Numbered from the stretch's first letter, positions 6,756 through 15,705 are shown. The stretch: DNA of 64,000 bases from Nocardioides panaciterrulae (GCF_013409645.1 NZ_JACCBG010000001.1:1116001-1180000), one strand, 5' to 3'. Numbers and translations: made by a program. The notes: generated by a model not told the origin, from the letters alone.

Positions 6756-8639
6756 GGTCGTGGGGTCGGTGACCGGGGCCAGCGCCGTGAGCTCCTGGCC
6801 GAGGTCGAACCGGCTCCCGGTCACCGGGGGCAGCCCGAGCAGGTCCAGGGCCAGGTTGGCGACGTCGCCGTTGCGCAGCGGCTGGGTGGCCTCGTCGTAG
6901 GCCTGCAGGCGGTGGGTCGCGGCGTACGCCGGGTTGAGCGCGTAGAGGTCCGCGCCCTGCGCGATCCCGGTGCCCCAGACCACCAGCGGGACGGTGTAGT
7001 TGGCGCGGCGGGTGGCGTCGCTGCCGTCGTGGCCGCGGCCGCCGTAGTCGGAGGTCAGGATCACCACGGTGTTCTCGGCGAGGTCCGGGTCGGTCCGCAC
7101 CGCGGTCAGCACCTTGCCGATCATCTTGTCGGTCCGGGGGAGCGACGCGAACCAGCCGGGACGCATCCAGCCCTTCCGGACGCCCTTGCGGGCCGGGCCG
7201 GAGAGGTGGGCGAAGCTGAACGCGGCGGGGTCGGTGGTCAGCTGCGCGGTGAGGTCGCGGACCACGGCCACGTCGTCCTTGCCGTTGCTGTAGGTGTCGA
7301 TCTTGTCCCGGCCGTCGTCGGGGAGGTAGGGGTCGGTCCCGCCGTTGGTCCCGTCCCAGCTGCGGGCGACCACGTCGAGCTCGTCCCGGCTGCCGAACAG
7401 GGCGGTGCTGCGGCCGAGGTTGTGGACCAGGTCGAAGACGCTGGAGACGTACCTGCCCCCGTGGGCCGCCCGCACCGTCGACCCGCTGTCCTCGGCGGCG
7501 GCGTAGCCGTGGCCGCCGGCCGCCACGTCGACCGGCCGGCCGGTCAGCATGCCGATCACGTTGGGCAGCCGGGTCGTGCTCTCGACCTCGCTGCGCGCGT
7601 CGAGCGTCGAGGCGCCCTCGCTCATCATCTGGGCCAGGGCCGGGAGGCGGCCGGCGGCCATCTCCTGGGCCAGGCCCCGGGAGCGCAGGCCCTCCACGTC
7701 GAGCACGACCACGTGCTGGACCGGACTGACCACCGGGACCGGCGGGAGGGACGCGGTCGCGTAGACCAGCGGGTGGTCGGTGGTCTTGCGGACCAGCGCG
7801 TCCTTCAGCGCGGTGTAGCCGGAGAAGGAGACCTGGGGGCTGCCCATGATCCAGTCGATCTGGGTCGGGCGCGGCACCGTGCAGGTGCCGTCCACGTTGC
7901 TGCCGCCGTTGGCCGACTGCAGGGTCGTCGCCGCGGTGATCGGGCAGAAGAACTTCTCCCGGTCGTTCATGTCGCCGGTGAAGAACACCGGGACGTCGGG
8001 GGTCTCCTGGTTCAACGCGTTGACGGTGGCGGCCTCGATCCGGACGGCCCGGTTGCGCCACTTCTGCGCGGGGCCCTTCTTGTTGGCGGGGTTGTGGGTG
8101 TTGAGGAACCACGCCTGCTGGCCGGTGTGCAGGTTCTGCAGCAGCACCAGCGGCTTGCGGATCGGGTTGCCGTGGAAGTACGGCACCACGACCGTGCGCG
8201 ACTCCACCAGCGCCCAGTCGGCCTTGCGCCAGGCGATGTTGTTGGCCATCGCGGCGGTGCCCAGCGACCGGCCGGGGAACATCCCCCAGGTGGCCCCGTC
8301 GAGCTCCTGGAACTTGCGGTACTGCGGCAGCTGCATCTCCTGGAAGCCCACGACGTCGATCTGGTGCTGGTCGAGCAGGTCGGAGGCCCACACCATCCGT
8401 TGGGCGCCGACGGCCCAGCCCTTGCGCTCGCCGCCGGGGCCGGTGTGGCTGGCGCCCAGCAGGTTGAAGGAGCTGACGACGAAGTCGGTGGAGGCCGGCG
8501 GCACGTCCGAGGTCCCGGTGGAGGAGGCCTGGCTCGCGGCGGGGAGCAGCGCCCCGCCACCGAGCGCGAGGGCGACCACGGCAGCGGCGGCCGTACGGCG
8601 GGGGGTCCGGCGGCTGCCCGGGAAGCGGCTGAGAGTCAT
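6750..8639 (-). CDS. secreted two-domain protein: EEP phosphoesterase fused to alkaline-phosphatase-like hydrolase
   Basis: The protein has 629 residues with a cleavable-looking signal peptide (about 1-38, basic then Ala/Gly-rich). The EEP domain (about 50-310) keeps SSFNLLGASH, GFQEMQ, NTHNPA, GDMNDRE and TTDHPL. A second domain (about 318-620) looks like the alkaline phosphatase/phosphodiesterase superfamily: VVVLDVEG (first metal Asp), STTRLPNVIGMLTG (a nucleophile Thr before PN) and ILTSDYGGRGHDG (the usual DHG, here DYG). So one usual histidine ligand seems to be tyrosine. Both domains act on phosphoesters, suggesting sequential cleavage of an extracellular phosphodiester then a monoester. 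It is convergent with its EEP paralogue. Confidence 0.78.
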   Translation of the reverse strand: MTLSRFPGSRRTPRRTAAAAVVALALGGGALLPAASQASSTGTSDVPPASTDFVVSSFNLLGASHTGPGGERKGWAVGAQRMVWASDLLDQHQIDVVGFQEMQLPQYRKFQELDGATWGMFPGRSLGTAAMANNIAWRKADWALVESRTVVVPYFHGNPIRKPLVLLQNLHTGQQAWFLNTHNPANKKGPAQKWRNRAVRIEAATVNALNQETPDVPVFFTGDMNDREKFFCPITAATTLQSANGGSNVDGTCTVPRPTQIDWIMGSPQVSFSGYTALKDALVRKTTDHPLVYATASLPPVPVVSPVQHVVVLDVEGLRSRGLAQEMAAGRLPALAQMMSEGASTLDARSEVESTTRLPNVIGMLTGRPVDVAAGGHGYAAAEDSGSTVRAAHGGRYVSSVFDLVHNLGRSTALFGSRDELDVVARSWDGTNGGTDPYLPDDGRDKIDTYSNGKDDVAVVRDLTAQLTTDPAAFSFAHLSGPARKGVRKGWMRPGWFASLPRTDKMIGKVLTAVRTDPDLAENTVVILTSDYGGRGHDGSDATRRANYTVPLVVWGTGIAQGADLYALNPAYAATHRLQAYDEATQPLRNGDVANLALDLLGLPPVTGSRFDLGQELTALAPVTDPTTP

Positions 8640-8886
8640 GCGAAGGTTCCTGCTCGTCTCGGGATCGGGTCCGGGTCGGGCCCGGAGACACGTCTCCGAG
8701 GGTGACCAGCGTGGCCAGTGTTACTGGTGATGCGGCGACCCGCCAGAGGTTCTCACGAACTACCCGCCTGTAATTCACGAGAGGGGCTTGAGTGCCCGGT
8801 GGGACCAGTGAAAGTGTCGTGACGAAAGTGACGGACGCCGCGGGGTGACCCGCCGTCGTACGCCGGTCCGTCATCGCAGGCCGTCG
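8640..8886. promoter_or_regulatory. divergent intergenic region with two inverted repeats
   Basis: This 247-base gap separates the divergent EEP-phosphatase and PLD-like genes. It holds CGGAGAC-AC-GTCTCCG at 8683-8698 and CCAGT-GTT-ACTGG at 8715-8727, either of which could be an operator or a leader hairpin for the minus gene. Nearer the plus gene GACGAAAGTGACGGA-like sequence is partly repeated. No clear -35/-10 pair was identified. Confidence 0.35.
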
Positions 8887-10155
8887 ATGGGACCCGGGAC
8901 CGTGAGACTCGCACACGACCACACGCACCTCGACCGTCCGCCCGGCACCCGGCCGGCCCGGCTGCTGCGGCGCCTGGGCCTCGCCCTGGCCGCGGCCCTG
9001 GCGCTGTCCTCGGTCCAGGGACTCGCGCCGTCGAGCCGGGCCGACGCGGCCGCCCCCGAGCGGCAGCCCACCGCCAACGTGCACTTCAACAACCCGCTCG
9101 GCTCCTCGGCCGAGCAGCGCCGGCTGCTCACCCAGCTGATCCGGGCGGTCGACCGGGCCCCGGCCCGCTCGACCCTGCGGATGGCGGTGTTCTCGTTCGG
9201 GGACCCCGAGACCGCCGACGCCGTGATCGCCGCCCACCGCCGCGGGGTGCGGGTGAAGATCGTCTTCGCGGGCAACCACACCTACCCCGCGATGGCGCGG
9301 ATCATGGACGCGCTCGGCTCGGACACCTCCGCGCGGTCGTTCGCCGTCCAGTGCGACGCGAGCTGCCGGGGCAGCCGCGGCCAGATGCACGCGAAGTACT
9401 TCTCCTTCGGGCACACCGGCGAGCGGCGCTGGGTCACGATGGTCGGCTCGGTCAACGTGACCCGCCACAACGCCGAGCAGCAGTGGTCCGACCTCTACAC
9501 GGTGGCCGACGACCGGAGGTACTACCGGGCCTACCTGCCCTGGTTCAAGCAGCTCAAGGAGGACGTGCCGCTCGACGAGCCCTACGTCCGCCGGTCGGTG
9601 CCGGGCAACCAGATCGACTTCACCCCGCTGGCGGTCTCGACCGCGCGCCCCGACCCGGTCCTGCGCGCGCTGGACAACGTCAGGTGCGAGGTGACCAAGG
9701 CGGACATCGACCCGGGGGCCAAGCACCCCGACCGGGTCGTGGCGACCCGGCTGCTCATCGGCGCCTACGCGTGGAACGGCGACCGCGGCAAGCAGATCGC
9801 CTGGAAGGTCGCCCACATGCAGGCCGCCGGCTGCCGGACCAAGGTGTTCTTCGGCGACGGCATCGGCGGGGCGGTGCGCTCGATCCTCGCCCACCACGGC
9901 GTGGCGCTGCGGGAGAGCGCCGACGGCAAGGTCACCACGCACGAGAAGCTGATGATCGTGCACGGGGCCGTGGGCGACCACGCGCGCACCACCTGGGCCT
10001 GGACCGGCTCGCACAACTGGAGCAGCCGGGCGCTGCGCCGCGACGACCTGATCGTCCGGATCACCGACGAGCGGGTCGGCCTGCGCTACCGGGCCGGGTT
10101 CCTGCGGATGTGGGACCGGGGCAAGGTGGTCGGCGCCGGCTCGGCAGGCGGCTGA
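8887..10155 (+). CDS. secreted phospholipase D-like protein (altered HKD motifs), copy 1
   Basis: The protein has about 422 residues with an N-terminal signal sequence (LLRRLGLALAAALALSSVQG). Two PLD-like half domains follow. The first has QMHAKYFSF with a downstream GSVN (about residues 165-200); the second has HEKLMIV with GSHNWS (about 355-390). The His and Lys of HxKx4D are kept in both halves but the Asp is replaced (by Gly and His). The family usually transfers or cleaves phosphodiesters through a phospho-histidine. The start is uncertain: GTG 8845 is open in frame and lacks a ribosome site, while ATG 8887 has only a weak AGG. A paralogue lies at 14365. Confidence 0.72.
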   Translation: MGPGTVRLAHDHTHLDRPPGTRPARLLRRLGLALAAALALSSVQGLAPSSRADAAAPERQPTANVHFNNPLGSSAEQRRLLTQLIRAVDRAPARSTLRMAVFSFGDPETADAVIAAHRRGVRVKIVFAGNHTYPAMARIMDALGSDTSARSFAVQCDASCRGSRGQMHAKYFSFGHTGERRWVTMVGSVNVTRHNAEQQWSDLYTVADDRRYYRAYLPWFKQLKEDVPLDEPYVRRSVPGNQIDFTPLAVSTARPDPVLRALDNVRCEVTKADIDPGAKHPDRVVATRLLIGAYAWNGDRGKQIAWKVAHMQAAGCRTKVFFGDGIGGAVRSILAHHGVALRESADGKVTTHEKLMIVHGAVGDHARTTWAWTGSHNWSSRALRRDDLIVRITDERVGLRYRAGFLRMWDRGKVVGAGSAGG

Positions 10156-10173
10156 GACCGGTCCGCGCTGGGC

Positions 10174-10179
10174 TAGGAT
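10174..10179 (+). promoter_or_regulatory. putative -10 element (TAGGAT) for leaderless licD-methyltransferase mRNA
   Basis: TAGGAT ends 6 bases before the GTG at 10186, the spacing expected when transcription starts at the start codon. The gene has no ribosome site. Confidence 0.5.
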
Positions 10180-10185
10180 GCCCCG

Positions 10186-11742
10186 GTGCTGGCCAGTGAG
10201 GTCGTCGTCGACGACGAGGGGATCCTGCTCGGCGACCCCGGCCGAGAGGTCGTCATCGACGCCCTGTTCGACGGCCGGCGGATCTGGTCGTTCTGGCTGC
10301 CGAGGGACGCCGAGCGGCGGGGGACCGGCTTCCACGTCGCCTGGCCCGAGACGCTGCGGGACTTCCTCAACGGCTGGACCGAGCTGACCCTGACCGAGCA
10401 CGGCAGCGAGGAGGCGATCTTCGCCGACGAGGTCCACCTCGGCGCCGGCGAGGACCGGATCGCGGTGGCCACCAAGCAGGGCAAGCCGCTGAGCCTCGAC
10501 AAGTACCTGCGCCGCGTGCAGTCCTTCGACACCCGCAGTGCCGAGCACGTCGGGCCGCTGCTCGACGCGATCGACGACGTGCTCGAGGCCCTGCGCCGGG
10601 TGGGCGTGGACGCGTTCCTGGCCTACGGCACGCTGCTGGGCGCGGTCCGGGACGGTCGCCTCATCGGCCACGACAGCGACGCCGACCTGGGATACGTCTC
10701 CGTCCACGAGCACCCGGCGGACGTCATGCTGGAGTCCTTCCGCATCCAGCGCCGGCTGGCCGAGGAGGGCTACCCGATCACCCGCTACTCCGGCGCGGCC
10801 TTCAAGGTCGACGTGCAGGAGAGCGACGGGACGGTCCGCGGCCTCGACGTGTTCGGCGGGTTCATGCGCGAGGGCCACCTCCACCTGATGGGGGAGATCC
10901 GTACGCCGTTCCAGCGCGACTGGGTCTTCCCGCTCGGCACCACCACGCTCGAGGGGCGCGAGTACCCGGCGCCGGCGAATCCCGACCGGCTCCTCGCCGC
11001 GACGTACGGCGACTCCTGGCGCACCCCCGACCCGGCCTTCCACTTCGCCACCCCGTCCTCGACCTACCGCCGGCTGAACGGCTGGTTCCGCGGCATCCGC
11101 GTGGGCCGCCCCACCTGGGACCGCCTCTACGCGACGCCCGGGAAGCCCCGGGGCAAGGCCTCGCCGTTCGCGCAGTGGGTCTCGGACCGGGAGCGCGCTC
11201 CCGGCGCGTTCGTCGACATCGGCTGCGGTCGCGGGCGCGACGTGGCGCTGATGGCCCGCCGCGGCGTGCCCTCGCTCGGCGTCGACGTGCACCCGCGGGC
11301 CTTCCGGGCCCAGGCGCGGGCGCTGGACGCGGAGCTGGGGTCCGCGAACCCCGCGAGCTTCTGGACCTGCAACCTCTACGAGCTGCGCCACGTGGCGGTC
11401 ACCGGCGCCCGCATCGCCCGGATGCCCGGCGACCGGGTGGTCGTCGCGCGCCACGTCGTGGACGTGCTGACGCGCGCCGGCCGCGACCAGCTGTGGCTGC
11501 TCGCGAAGATGGCGCTGAAAGACGGCGACGCCGCGGACGGGCGCCTCTACCTGGAGTTCCTGTGCCGCGAGGGCCGGGACGGGTACGCCCAGGAGCGGCA
11601 CCTCGAGGTCCGGTCGCCGCGCAAGGTCAGGACCGAGCTGGAGGCGCACGGGGCCGAGGTCGTCGAGCAGGAGGTCCTGCCCGTAGGCTCCGGCCCGGAC
11701 TCGTCCCGGGTCTGTCGGATCGTCGCCCAGTGGAGTCGGTGA
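10186..11742 (+). CDS. LicD-family phosphotransferase fused to SAM-dependent methyltransferase
   Basis: The protein has 518 residues. After about 115 residues without a known domain, a LicD-type nucleotidyltransferase fold runs from about 120 to 275, with AYGTLLGAVRDGRLIGHDSDADLGY carrying the family's GTLLGAxR and DxD-type metal site. LicD proteins attach phosphocholine or related phospho-alcohols to surface glycans and teichoic acids. A class I methyltransferase follows (about 330-518), with motif I VDIGCGRGRDVALMA. A fused pair suggests transfer and methylation of one polymer decoration, but that is inference. It is followed directly by the coiled-coil and sulfotransferase genes. Confidence 0.78.
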   Translation: MLASEVVVDDEGILLGDPGREVVIDALFDGRRIWSFWLPRDAERRGTGFHVAWPETLRDFLNGWTELTLTEHGSEEAIFADEVHLGAGEDRIAVATKQGKPLSLDKYLRRVQSFDTRSAEHVGPLLDAIDDVLEALRRVGVDAFLAYGTLLGAVRDGRLIGHDSDADLGYVSVHEHPADVMLESFRIQRRLAEEGYPITRYSGAAFKVDVQESDGTVRGLDVFGGFMREGHLHLMGEIRTPFQRDWVFPLGTTTLEGREYPAPANPDRLLAATYGDSWRTPDPAFHFATPSSTYRRLNGWFRGIRVGRPTWDRLYATPGKPRGKASPFAQWVSDRERAPGAFVDIGCGRGRDVALMARRGVPSLGVDVHPRAFRAQARALDAELGSANPASFWTCNLYELRHVAVTGARIARMPGDRVVVARHVVDVLTRAGRDQLWLLAKMALKDGDAADGRLYLEFLCREGRDGYAQERHLEVRSPRKVRTELEAHGAEVVEQEVLPVGSGPDSSRVCRIVAQWSR

Positions 11743-11747
11743 GCACC

Positions 11748-11978
11748 ATGCCAAGCAACAGCCTGTTGAACGCGGTCAGGGGCCGGATCGGCTCGTCCTC
11801 GGTGGCCGACCTCCGCCGCCGGGTCGAGGAGCTCGAGGCCGAGGTCCAGGAGTGCCGCGCGGTCAACCTGCGGGTCGCGGAGCTGACCGACGTGGTCACC
11901 GAGCTGCTGGTGCCGCTCGCCCAGGGTGACGACGAGAAGGTGCAGGCGCTCCTCGAGCGCTACCACGGGAGCCTCTGA
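11748..11978 (+). CDS. short coiled-coil protein, 76 aa
   Basis: A small protein with a central heptad-like helix (DLRRRVEELEAEVQECRAV, about 19-40) and a second helix to the end. It has no signal or membrane segment. It could instead start at GTG 11739, which overlaps the upstream stop; the ATG at 11748 is used here. It may belong to a small DUF family (DUF6752-like) that I associate with polysaccharide or sulfotransferase loci, but I am not certain. Position between the LicD fusion and a sulfotransferase suggests a partner or scaffold role. Confidence 0.6.
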   Translation: MPSNSLLNAVRGRIGSSSVADLRRRVEELEAEVQECRAVNLRVAELTDVVTELLVPLAQGDDEKVQALLERYHGSL

Positions 11979-11982
11979 ACCG

Positions 11983-13137
11983 GTGGCGCGTCGGGTCTTC
12001 GTCCACCCGGGACTGCCCAAGACCGGGACCACCTACCTGCAGTCGCTGCTCTGGGCGAACCGGGCCGCGCTCGCCGAGCAGGACCTGCTCTACCCCGGGC
12101 GGTCGCCGCGGCAGCACATGTGGGCGAGCATGGTGGTGCGGGAGCACCCCGGTGTCGCCAACCGCCAGCCGGCGGTCGCGTCCTCGTGGTCGCAGCTGCT
12201 GGCGCAGCTCGGGGACTGGGCCGGGACCGGCCTGGTCAGCCACGAGTTCTTCGGCGCCGCCACCGCCGCGCAGGCGTCCGCGGCGCTCGCGGCGATCGAG
12301 GCGGGCGGCGAGGTCGAGGTGCACCTCGTGGTCACCGCGCGCGACGTGCTGACGGTCGCGACCAGCTACTGGCAGGAGTACGTCAAGCACGGCTTCGCGG
12401 GCGCCGACCTCGACGAGTTCCCGCCCCCGACCGACCCCTGGGACGAGTGGGGCTGGCCGGCCATCGACCTCGAGGGCGTGCTCCGGCGCTGGGCCCCCGG
12501 GCTGCCCCCGGAGCGGGTGCACGTCCTGGTGGTCCCCGGCTCCGACGCGCCGCGGGAGGCGCTGCTGCACGAGTTCGCCGCGATCCTGGGCGTCGACGCG
12601 ACCGGCTTCACCACGACCCGGGCGCGGGAGAACGGCTCGCTGGGCGTGGTCGAGGTCGAGCTGCTGCGCCGGATCGGGCGAGAGCTCGACGGGTTCACCG
12701 CCGCGATCGACCGGGGCGTTTGGATCCGCAGCTACCTGAGCCAGGGCAAGCTGGTGCCGCGCCGGGGTGAACGGTTCCTGCCGTCGGGGGAGCGGGTCGC
12801 CGAGCTGCGCGCGAGCGCCGAACGGGCCGTGGCCCACGTCCGCGACGCCGGGTTCACCGTCCACGGCGACCTCGAGCGGCTGCTGGTGCCCGAGGAGCTG
12901 CCCGAGCTGCGCCACCCGGCGTCGGTCACCGACGCCGAGCTGCTCGACGCGGCGGTCGGGACGATCGCCGGGCTGATGACCGACGTGCGCCGCTTCCGCC
13001 GGGAGAACACCGAGCTGCGCAAGCAGGAGGCGGCCCGGGTGGCCGCGGCGGCCCGGGAGGTCGCGGCGGCCCGGGACGGCGGCCTGCGCGGCCGGCTCGG
13101 GGACGCCGTACGCCGGCTCCGTCCGCCCCGCCCGTGA
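11983..13137 (+). CDS. sulfotransferase-like protein 1
   Basis: The protein has 384 residues. The N-terminal PAPS 5'-phosphosulfate loop is HPGLPKTGTTYLQ (about 7-19) and the 3'-phosphate region is VTARDVLTVATSYWQE (about 108-123), with the Arg and Ser of cytosolic and membrane sulfotransferases. The C-terminal 45 residues are an Ala/Arg-rich coiled coil. These enzymes transfer sulfate from PAPS to hydroxyl groups; the acceptor here is probably a surface glycan or lipid. GTG 11983 is chosen because GGAG is upstream and the conserved region begins at once. It follows the coiled-coil gene by 4 bases. Confidence 0.75.
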   Translation: MARRVFVHPGLPKTGTTYLQSLLWANRAALAEQDLLYPGRSPRQHMWASMVVREHPGVANRQPAVASSWSQLLAQLGDWAGTGLVSHEFFGAATAAQASAALAAIEAGGEVEVHLVVTARDVLTVATSYWQEYVKHGFAGADLDEFPPPTDPWDEWGWPAIDLEGVLRRWAPGLPPERVHVLVVPGSDAPREALLHEFAAILGVDATGFTTTRARENGSLGVVEVELLRRIGRELDGFTAAIDRGVWIRSYLSQGKLVPRRGERFLPSGERVAELRASAERAVAHVRDAGFTVHGDLERLLVPEELPELRHPASVTDAELLDAAVGTIAGLMTDVRRFRRENTELRKQEAARVAAAAREVAAARDGGLRGRLGDAVRRLRPPRP

Positions 13138-13141
13138 CCTC

Positions 13142-13147
13142 TAGGAT
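13142..13147 (+). promoter_or_regulatory. putative -10 element (TAGGAT) for sulfotransferase 2
   Basis: TAGGAT ends 7 bases before the ATG at 13155, implying a leaderless message and supporting that start over an in-frame GTG at 13134 or ATG at 13146. Confidence 0.5.
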
Positions 13148-13154
13148 GGCGCGC

Positions 13155-14273
13155 ATGCCCGGCGACCCGCTGTTCCTCCACATCGGCCTGCAGAAGACGG
13201 GCACGTCGTACCTCCAGAGCATCTTCTGGCAGAGCCAGGACGCGCTGCGCGAGCAGGGCCTGGACATGGTGCCGCGGTCCAAGCGCGACACGTTCTGGCT
13301 GATGCTGCGCGTCCGGGGCCGCTACAACGCGGAGTTCGACCCGCCGGCCGTGGCCGCGGCGCTGGACCGGCTGCCCGCGGCGCTCGCGCGGGCCACCTCC
13401 GGCCGCGCGCTGATCAGCGAGGAGTCGCTGGCGCCCGCCGACCGAGGCCAGATCCGGGAGCTGCTGGAGGCCTGCGCGGGGCGTGAGGTCCACGTGGTCG
13501 TCACCGTGCGCGACCTGGCCCGACAGATCCCCTCGGCGTGGCAGCAGACGCTGCAGGGTGGCGGGTCGGAGACCTTCCCCGACTACCTCGACCGCCTTCG
13601 CGCGAACGAGGGGAAGCCGAACGGCCGGCTGTGGCGCAACAAGGACGTCGCCGCGGTGCTCGAGCGCTGGCGCGAGTTCGTGCCGCCCGAGCGGATCCAC
13701 GTGGTGACGGTCCCGCCGTCGGGCAGCGACCCCGAGCTGCTGCTGGAGCGGTTCTGCAGCGTCCTCGGCGTCGACGCCGCGAAGCTGGACCGCGAGGTCG
13801 CCAAGAGCAACTCCGCCCTCCGCCACGTGCACGCCGAGGTGCTGCGCCGCGTCAACGCCAACCTCGACCGCAGCCACCGCCGTCGTGACGTCTACGGCGA
13901 CATCGGCAAGCGCTACCTGGCCGTCCGCGTGCTCGGCGACGGCGGCGGCGAGAAGGTGAAGATGCCCCGGTCGCTGGAGCCCTGGTGCACCGCGGTCTCC
14001 CGGCGCTACGTCGACCACATCGCCGAGGGCGGGTACGACGTCGTCGGTGACCTCGCCGACCTGCTGCCGACGGGCTCGGCGTTCGCGGACCGGTCGCCGG
14101 AGCCCTCCGGGGACGAGGTGGCCGACGCCGCCAGCGCGGCGCTGGCCACCGTGCTCACCGGTCAGATGGACCGACTCCGCAGCCGGCGGGCCGCCGCGCA
14201 GGCCGCTCCGGCCCGGGCCTCGCTGCCGCGTCGGGCCGCGCGCCGGGCGAGAAGGCTGCTGCAGCGCAGCTGA
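13155..14273 (+). CDS. sulfotransferase-like protein 2
   Basis: The protein has 372 residues, in the same family as its upstream neighbour. The PAPS loop is HIGLQKTGTSYLQ (about 8-20) and the 3'-phosphate motif VTVRDLARQIPSAWQQ is at about 116-131, both intact. The region FPDYLDRLR and PPERIHVVTVPP parallels neighbour 1. The C-terminus is basic (ARASLPRRAARRARRLLQRS), which may contact membrane or polyanion. There is no signal peptide, so it acts in the cytoplasm before export of its acceptor. Confidence 0.75.
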   Translation: MPGDPLFLHIGLQKTGTSYLQSIFWQSQDALREQGLDMVPRSKRDTFWLMLRVRGRYNAEFDPPAVAAALDRLPAALARATSGRALISEESLAPADRGQIRELLEACAGREVHVVVTVRDLARQIPSAWQQTLQGGGSETFPDYLDRLRANEGKPNGRLWRNKDVAAVLERWREFVPPERIHVVTVPPSGSDPELLLERFCSVLGVDAAKLDREVAKSNSALRHVHAEVLRRVNANLDRSHRRRDVYGDIGKRYLAVRVLGDGGGEKVKMPRSLEPWCTAVSRRYVDHIAEGGYDVVGDLADLLPTGSAFADRSPEPSGDEVADAASAALATVLTGQMDRLRSRRAAAQAAPARASLPRRAARRARRLLQRS

Positions 14274-14364
14274 AACGCCCGGGATGCCTGCGGCTGGGTG
14301 ATGTTCGTGTCGCGTGTGTTCCAATGGATGCCGTTTTGCAGTTATCTGGGGAAGGCCCTGTCAC

Positions 14365-15624
14365 ATGCTCCGACGTTTCGGTCTGGCGCTCGCCGTCGGC
14401 CTGTCGATCCTGATCCCGGTCACCGCGGCCCAGCCCGGTGTCGCGGCCTCGGGCACGTCCGTGGCCTCCCGGTCGGCCAGCCCGTGGCGGCCGGCGGCCG
14501 GCGCGGCGTTCAACAACCCGGTCGGGTCGCCCGCCGAGCGGGCGAACCTGATGCACCGTCTCGGCCTGGCGATCAGGCACACGCACAAGGGCCAGACGAT
14601 CCGGATCGCGACGTACTCCTTCGACCGCAAGGACATCGCGAACCTCCTCATCAAGGCGCACCACCGCGGCGTGCACGTCCAGATGGTCGTCAACGACAAC
14701 TGGACGTCGAGGGCCACCACGCACCTGCGCCACGTGCTCGGCCACAACCCGCACAAGAAGCACTTCGTGGTGATCTGCCAGGGCTCCTGCCGCGGTGGCC
14801 CGGGCAACCTGCACATGAAGGTCTTCGCCTTCACCAAGACCGGCGCCGCCAGCGACGTGCTGATGACCGGCTCCACGAACCCCACCAACCGCGCGGTCAA
14901 CCTGCAGTGGAACGACCTGTTCACCGAGATCGGCAACAAGGACCTGTTCTCGACCTTCGTGGGCGTGTTCAACCAGCTGAAGCTGGACAAGAAGGTCACG
15001 CCGCGCTGGGTGGAGTACAACGGCACCGGCATGGACGCGACGTTCTACCGCAAGTCCGCCCAGCAGCGCTCCAGCGTGCGGTCCCAGCCCGCCATGAAGG
15101 CGCCGGCTCCCGAGGACGACCCGGTCAACCAGCGGCTGAAGAGGGTCCGCTGCCAGGCGGTCAAGGGCGCGGGCATCAAGGGCCACACGGTCGTGCGGAT
15201 CATGATGTACGCCTGGCAGAACGACCGGGGCAAGTACCTCGCCGACCGGGTCGCCGCGATGCAGCGGCACGGCTGCGACGTCAAGGCGGTCCTGAGCAGG
15301 TCGGGTGCCGGCGTCCGCAAGATCCTCGCCGCCGCACACATCCCGATGCGCAGCGCCGACTGGCAGTACAACGACGAGGGCGGCGTCAACTTCTACTCGC
15401 ACCTGAAGGTGCTGGCGATCAACGGCACCTACGCCCGCAAGCCGACCCACTCGATCTGGACGGGCTCGGAGAACTGGTCGCGGATGTCGTTCCGCAACGA
15501 CGAGATGATCCTGCACATCGCGAGCACGAAGACCTACCGGCAGTACATCGCGCAGTTCAACCACCTGTGGAAGAGCGAGACGCACCCGATGGACGTGCAC
15601 CCCACCACCAAGCCTCCCCGGTGA
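14365..15624 (+). CDS. secreted phospholipase D-like protein (altered HKD motifs), copy 2
   Basis: The protein has 419 residues with a clear signal peptide (LRRFGLALAVGLSILIPVTAAQPGVAA). The two PLD-like halves carry LHMKVFAF...GSTN and SHLKVLAI...GSENWS, so His and Lys are kept while the Asp of HxKx4D is Thr and Asn. It aligns along its whole length with the protein at 8887 (shared FNNP, HHRGV, GSCRG, NDRGKY/NGDRGK stretches). GGGGAAGG lies 7 bases before the ATG. TTATCT at 14342-14347 may be a -10. Function is unknown; an extracellular phosphodiester is the likely target. Confidence 0.78.
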   Translation: MLRRFGLALAVGLSILIPVTAAQPGVAASGTSVASRSASPWRPAAGAAFNNPVGSPAERANLMHRLGLAIRHTHKGQTIRIATYSFDRKDIANLLIKAHHRGVHVQMVVNDNWTSRATTHLRHVLGHNPHKKHFVVICQGSCRGGPGNLHMKVFAFTKTGAASDVLMTGSTNPTNRAVNLQWNDLFTEIGNKDLFSTFVGVFNQLKLDKKVTPRWVEYNGTGMDATFYRKSAQQRSSVRSQPAMKAPAPEDDPVNQRLKRVRCQAVKGAGIKGHTVVRIMMYAWQNDRGKYLADRVAAMQRHGCDVKAVLSRSGAGVRKILAAAHIPMRSADWQYNDEGGVNFYSHLKVLAINGTYARKPTHSIWTGSENWSRMSFRNDEMILHIASTKTYRQYIAQFNHLWKSETHPMDVHPTTKPPR

Positions 15625-15705
15625 CGATCGTCACGAGCAGGCACTGAGGGCCGGAGGCGGCCCTAGACTCCCTCGCATCCCGCAGACCGACGGAAGGCGG
15701 CGTCC

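Noticed and set aside
9700..9760. Possible start codons for a separate gene inside the PLD-like protein
   Set aside because: The reading frame and both half domains are continuous, so there is only one gene.
6733..11754. Very long minus-strand open frame covering 5 kb (1673 codons)
   Set aside because: It is a shadow of GC-rich coding on other frames, with low-complexity Pro/Arg/Gly/His-rich sequence; the true genes beneath it have motifs and normal composition.
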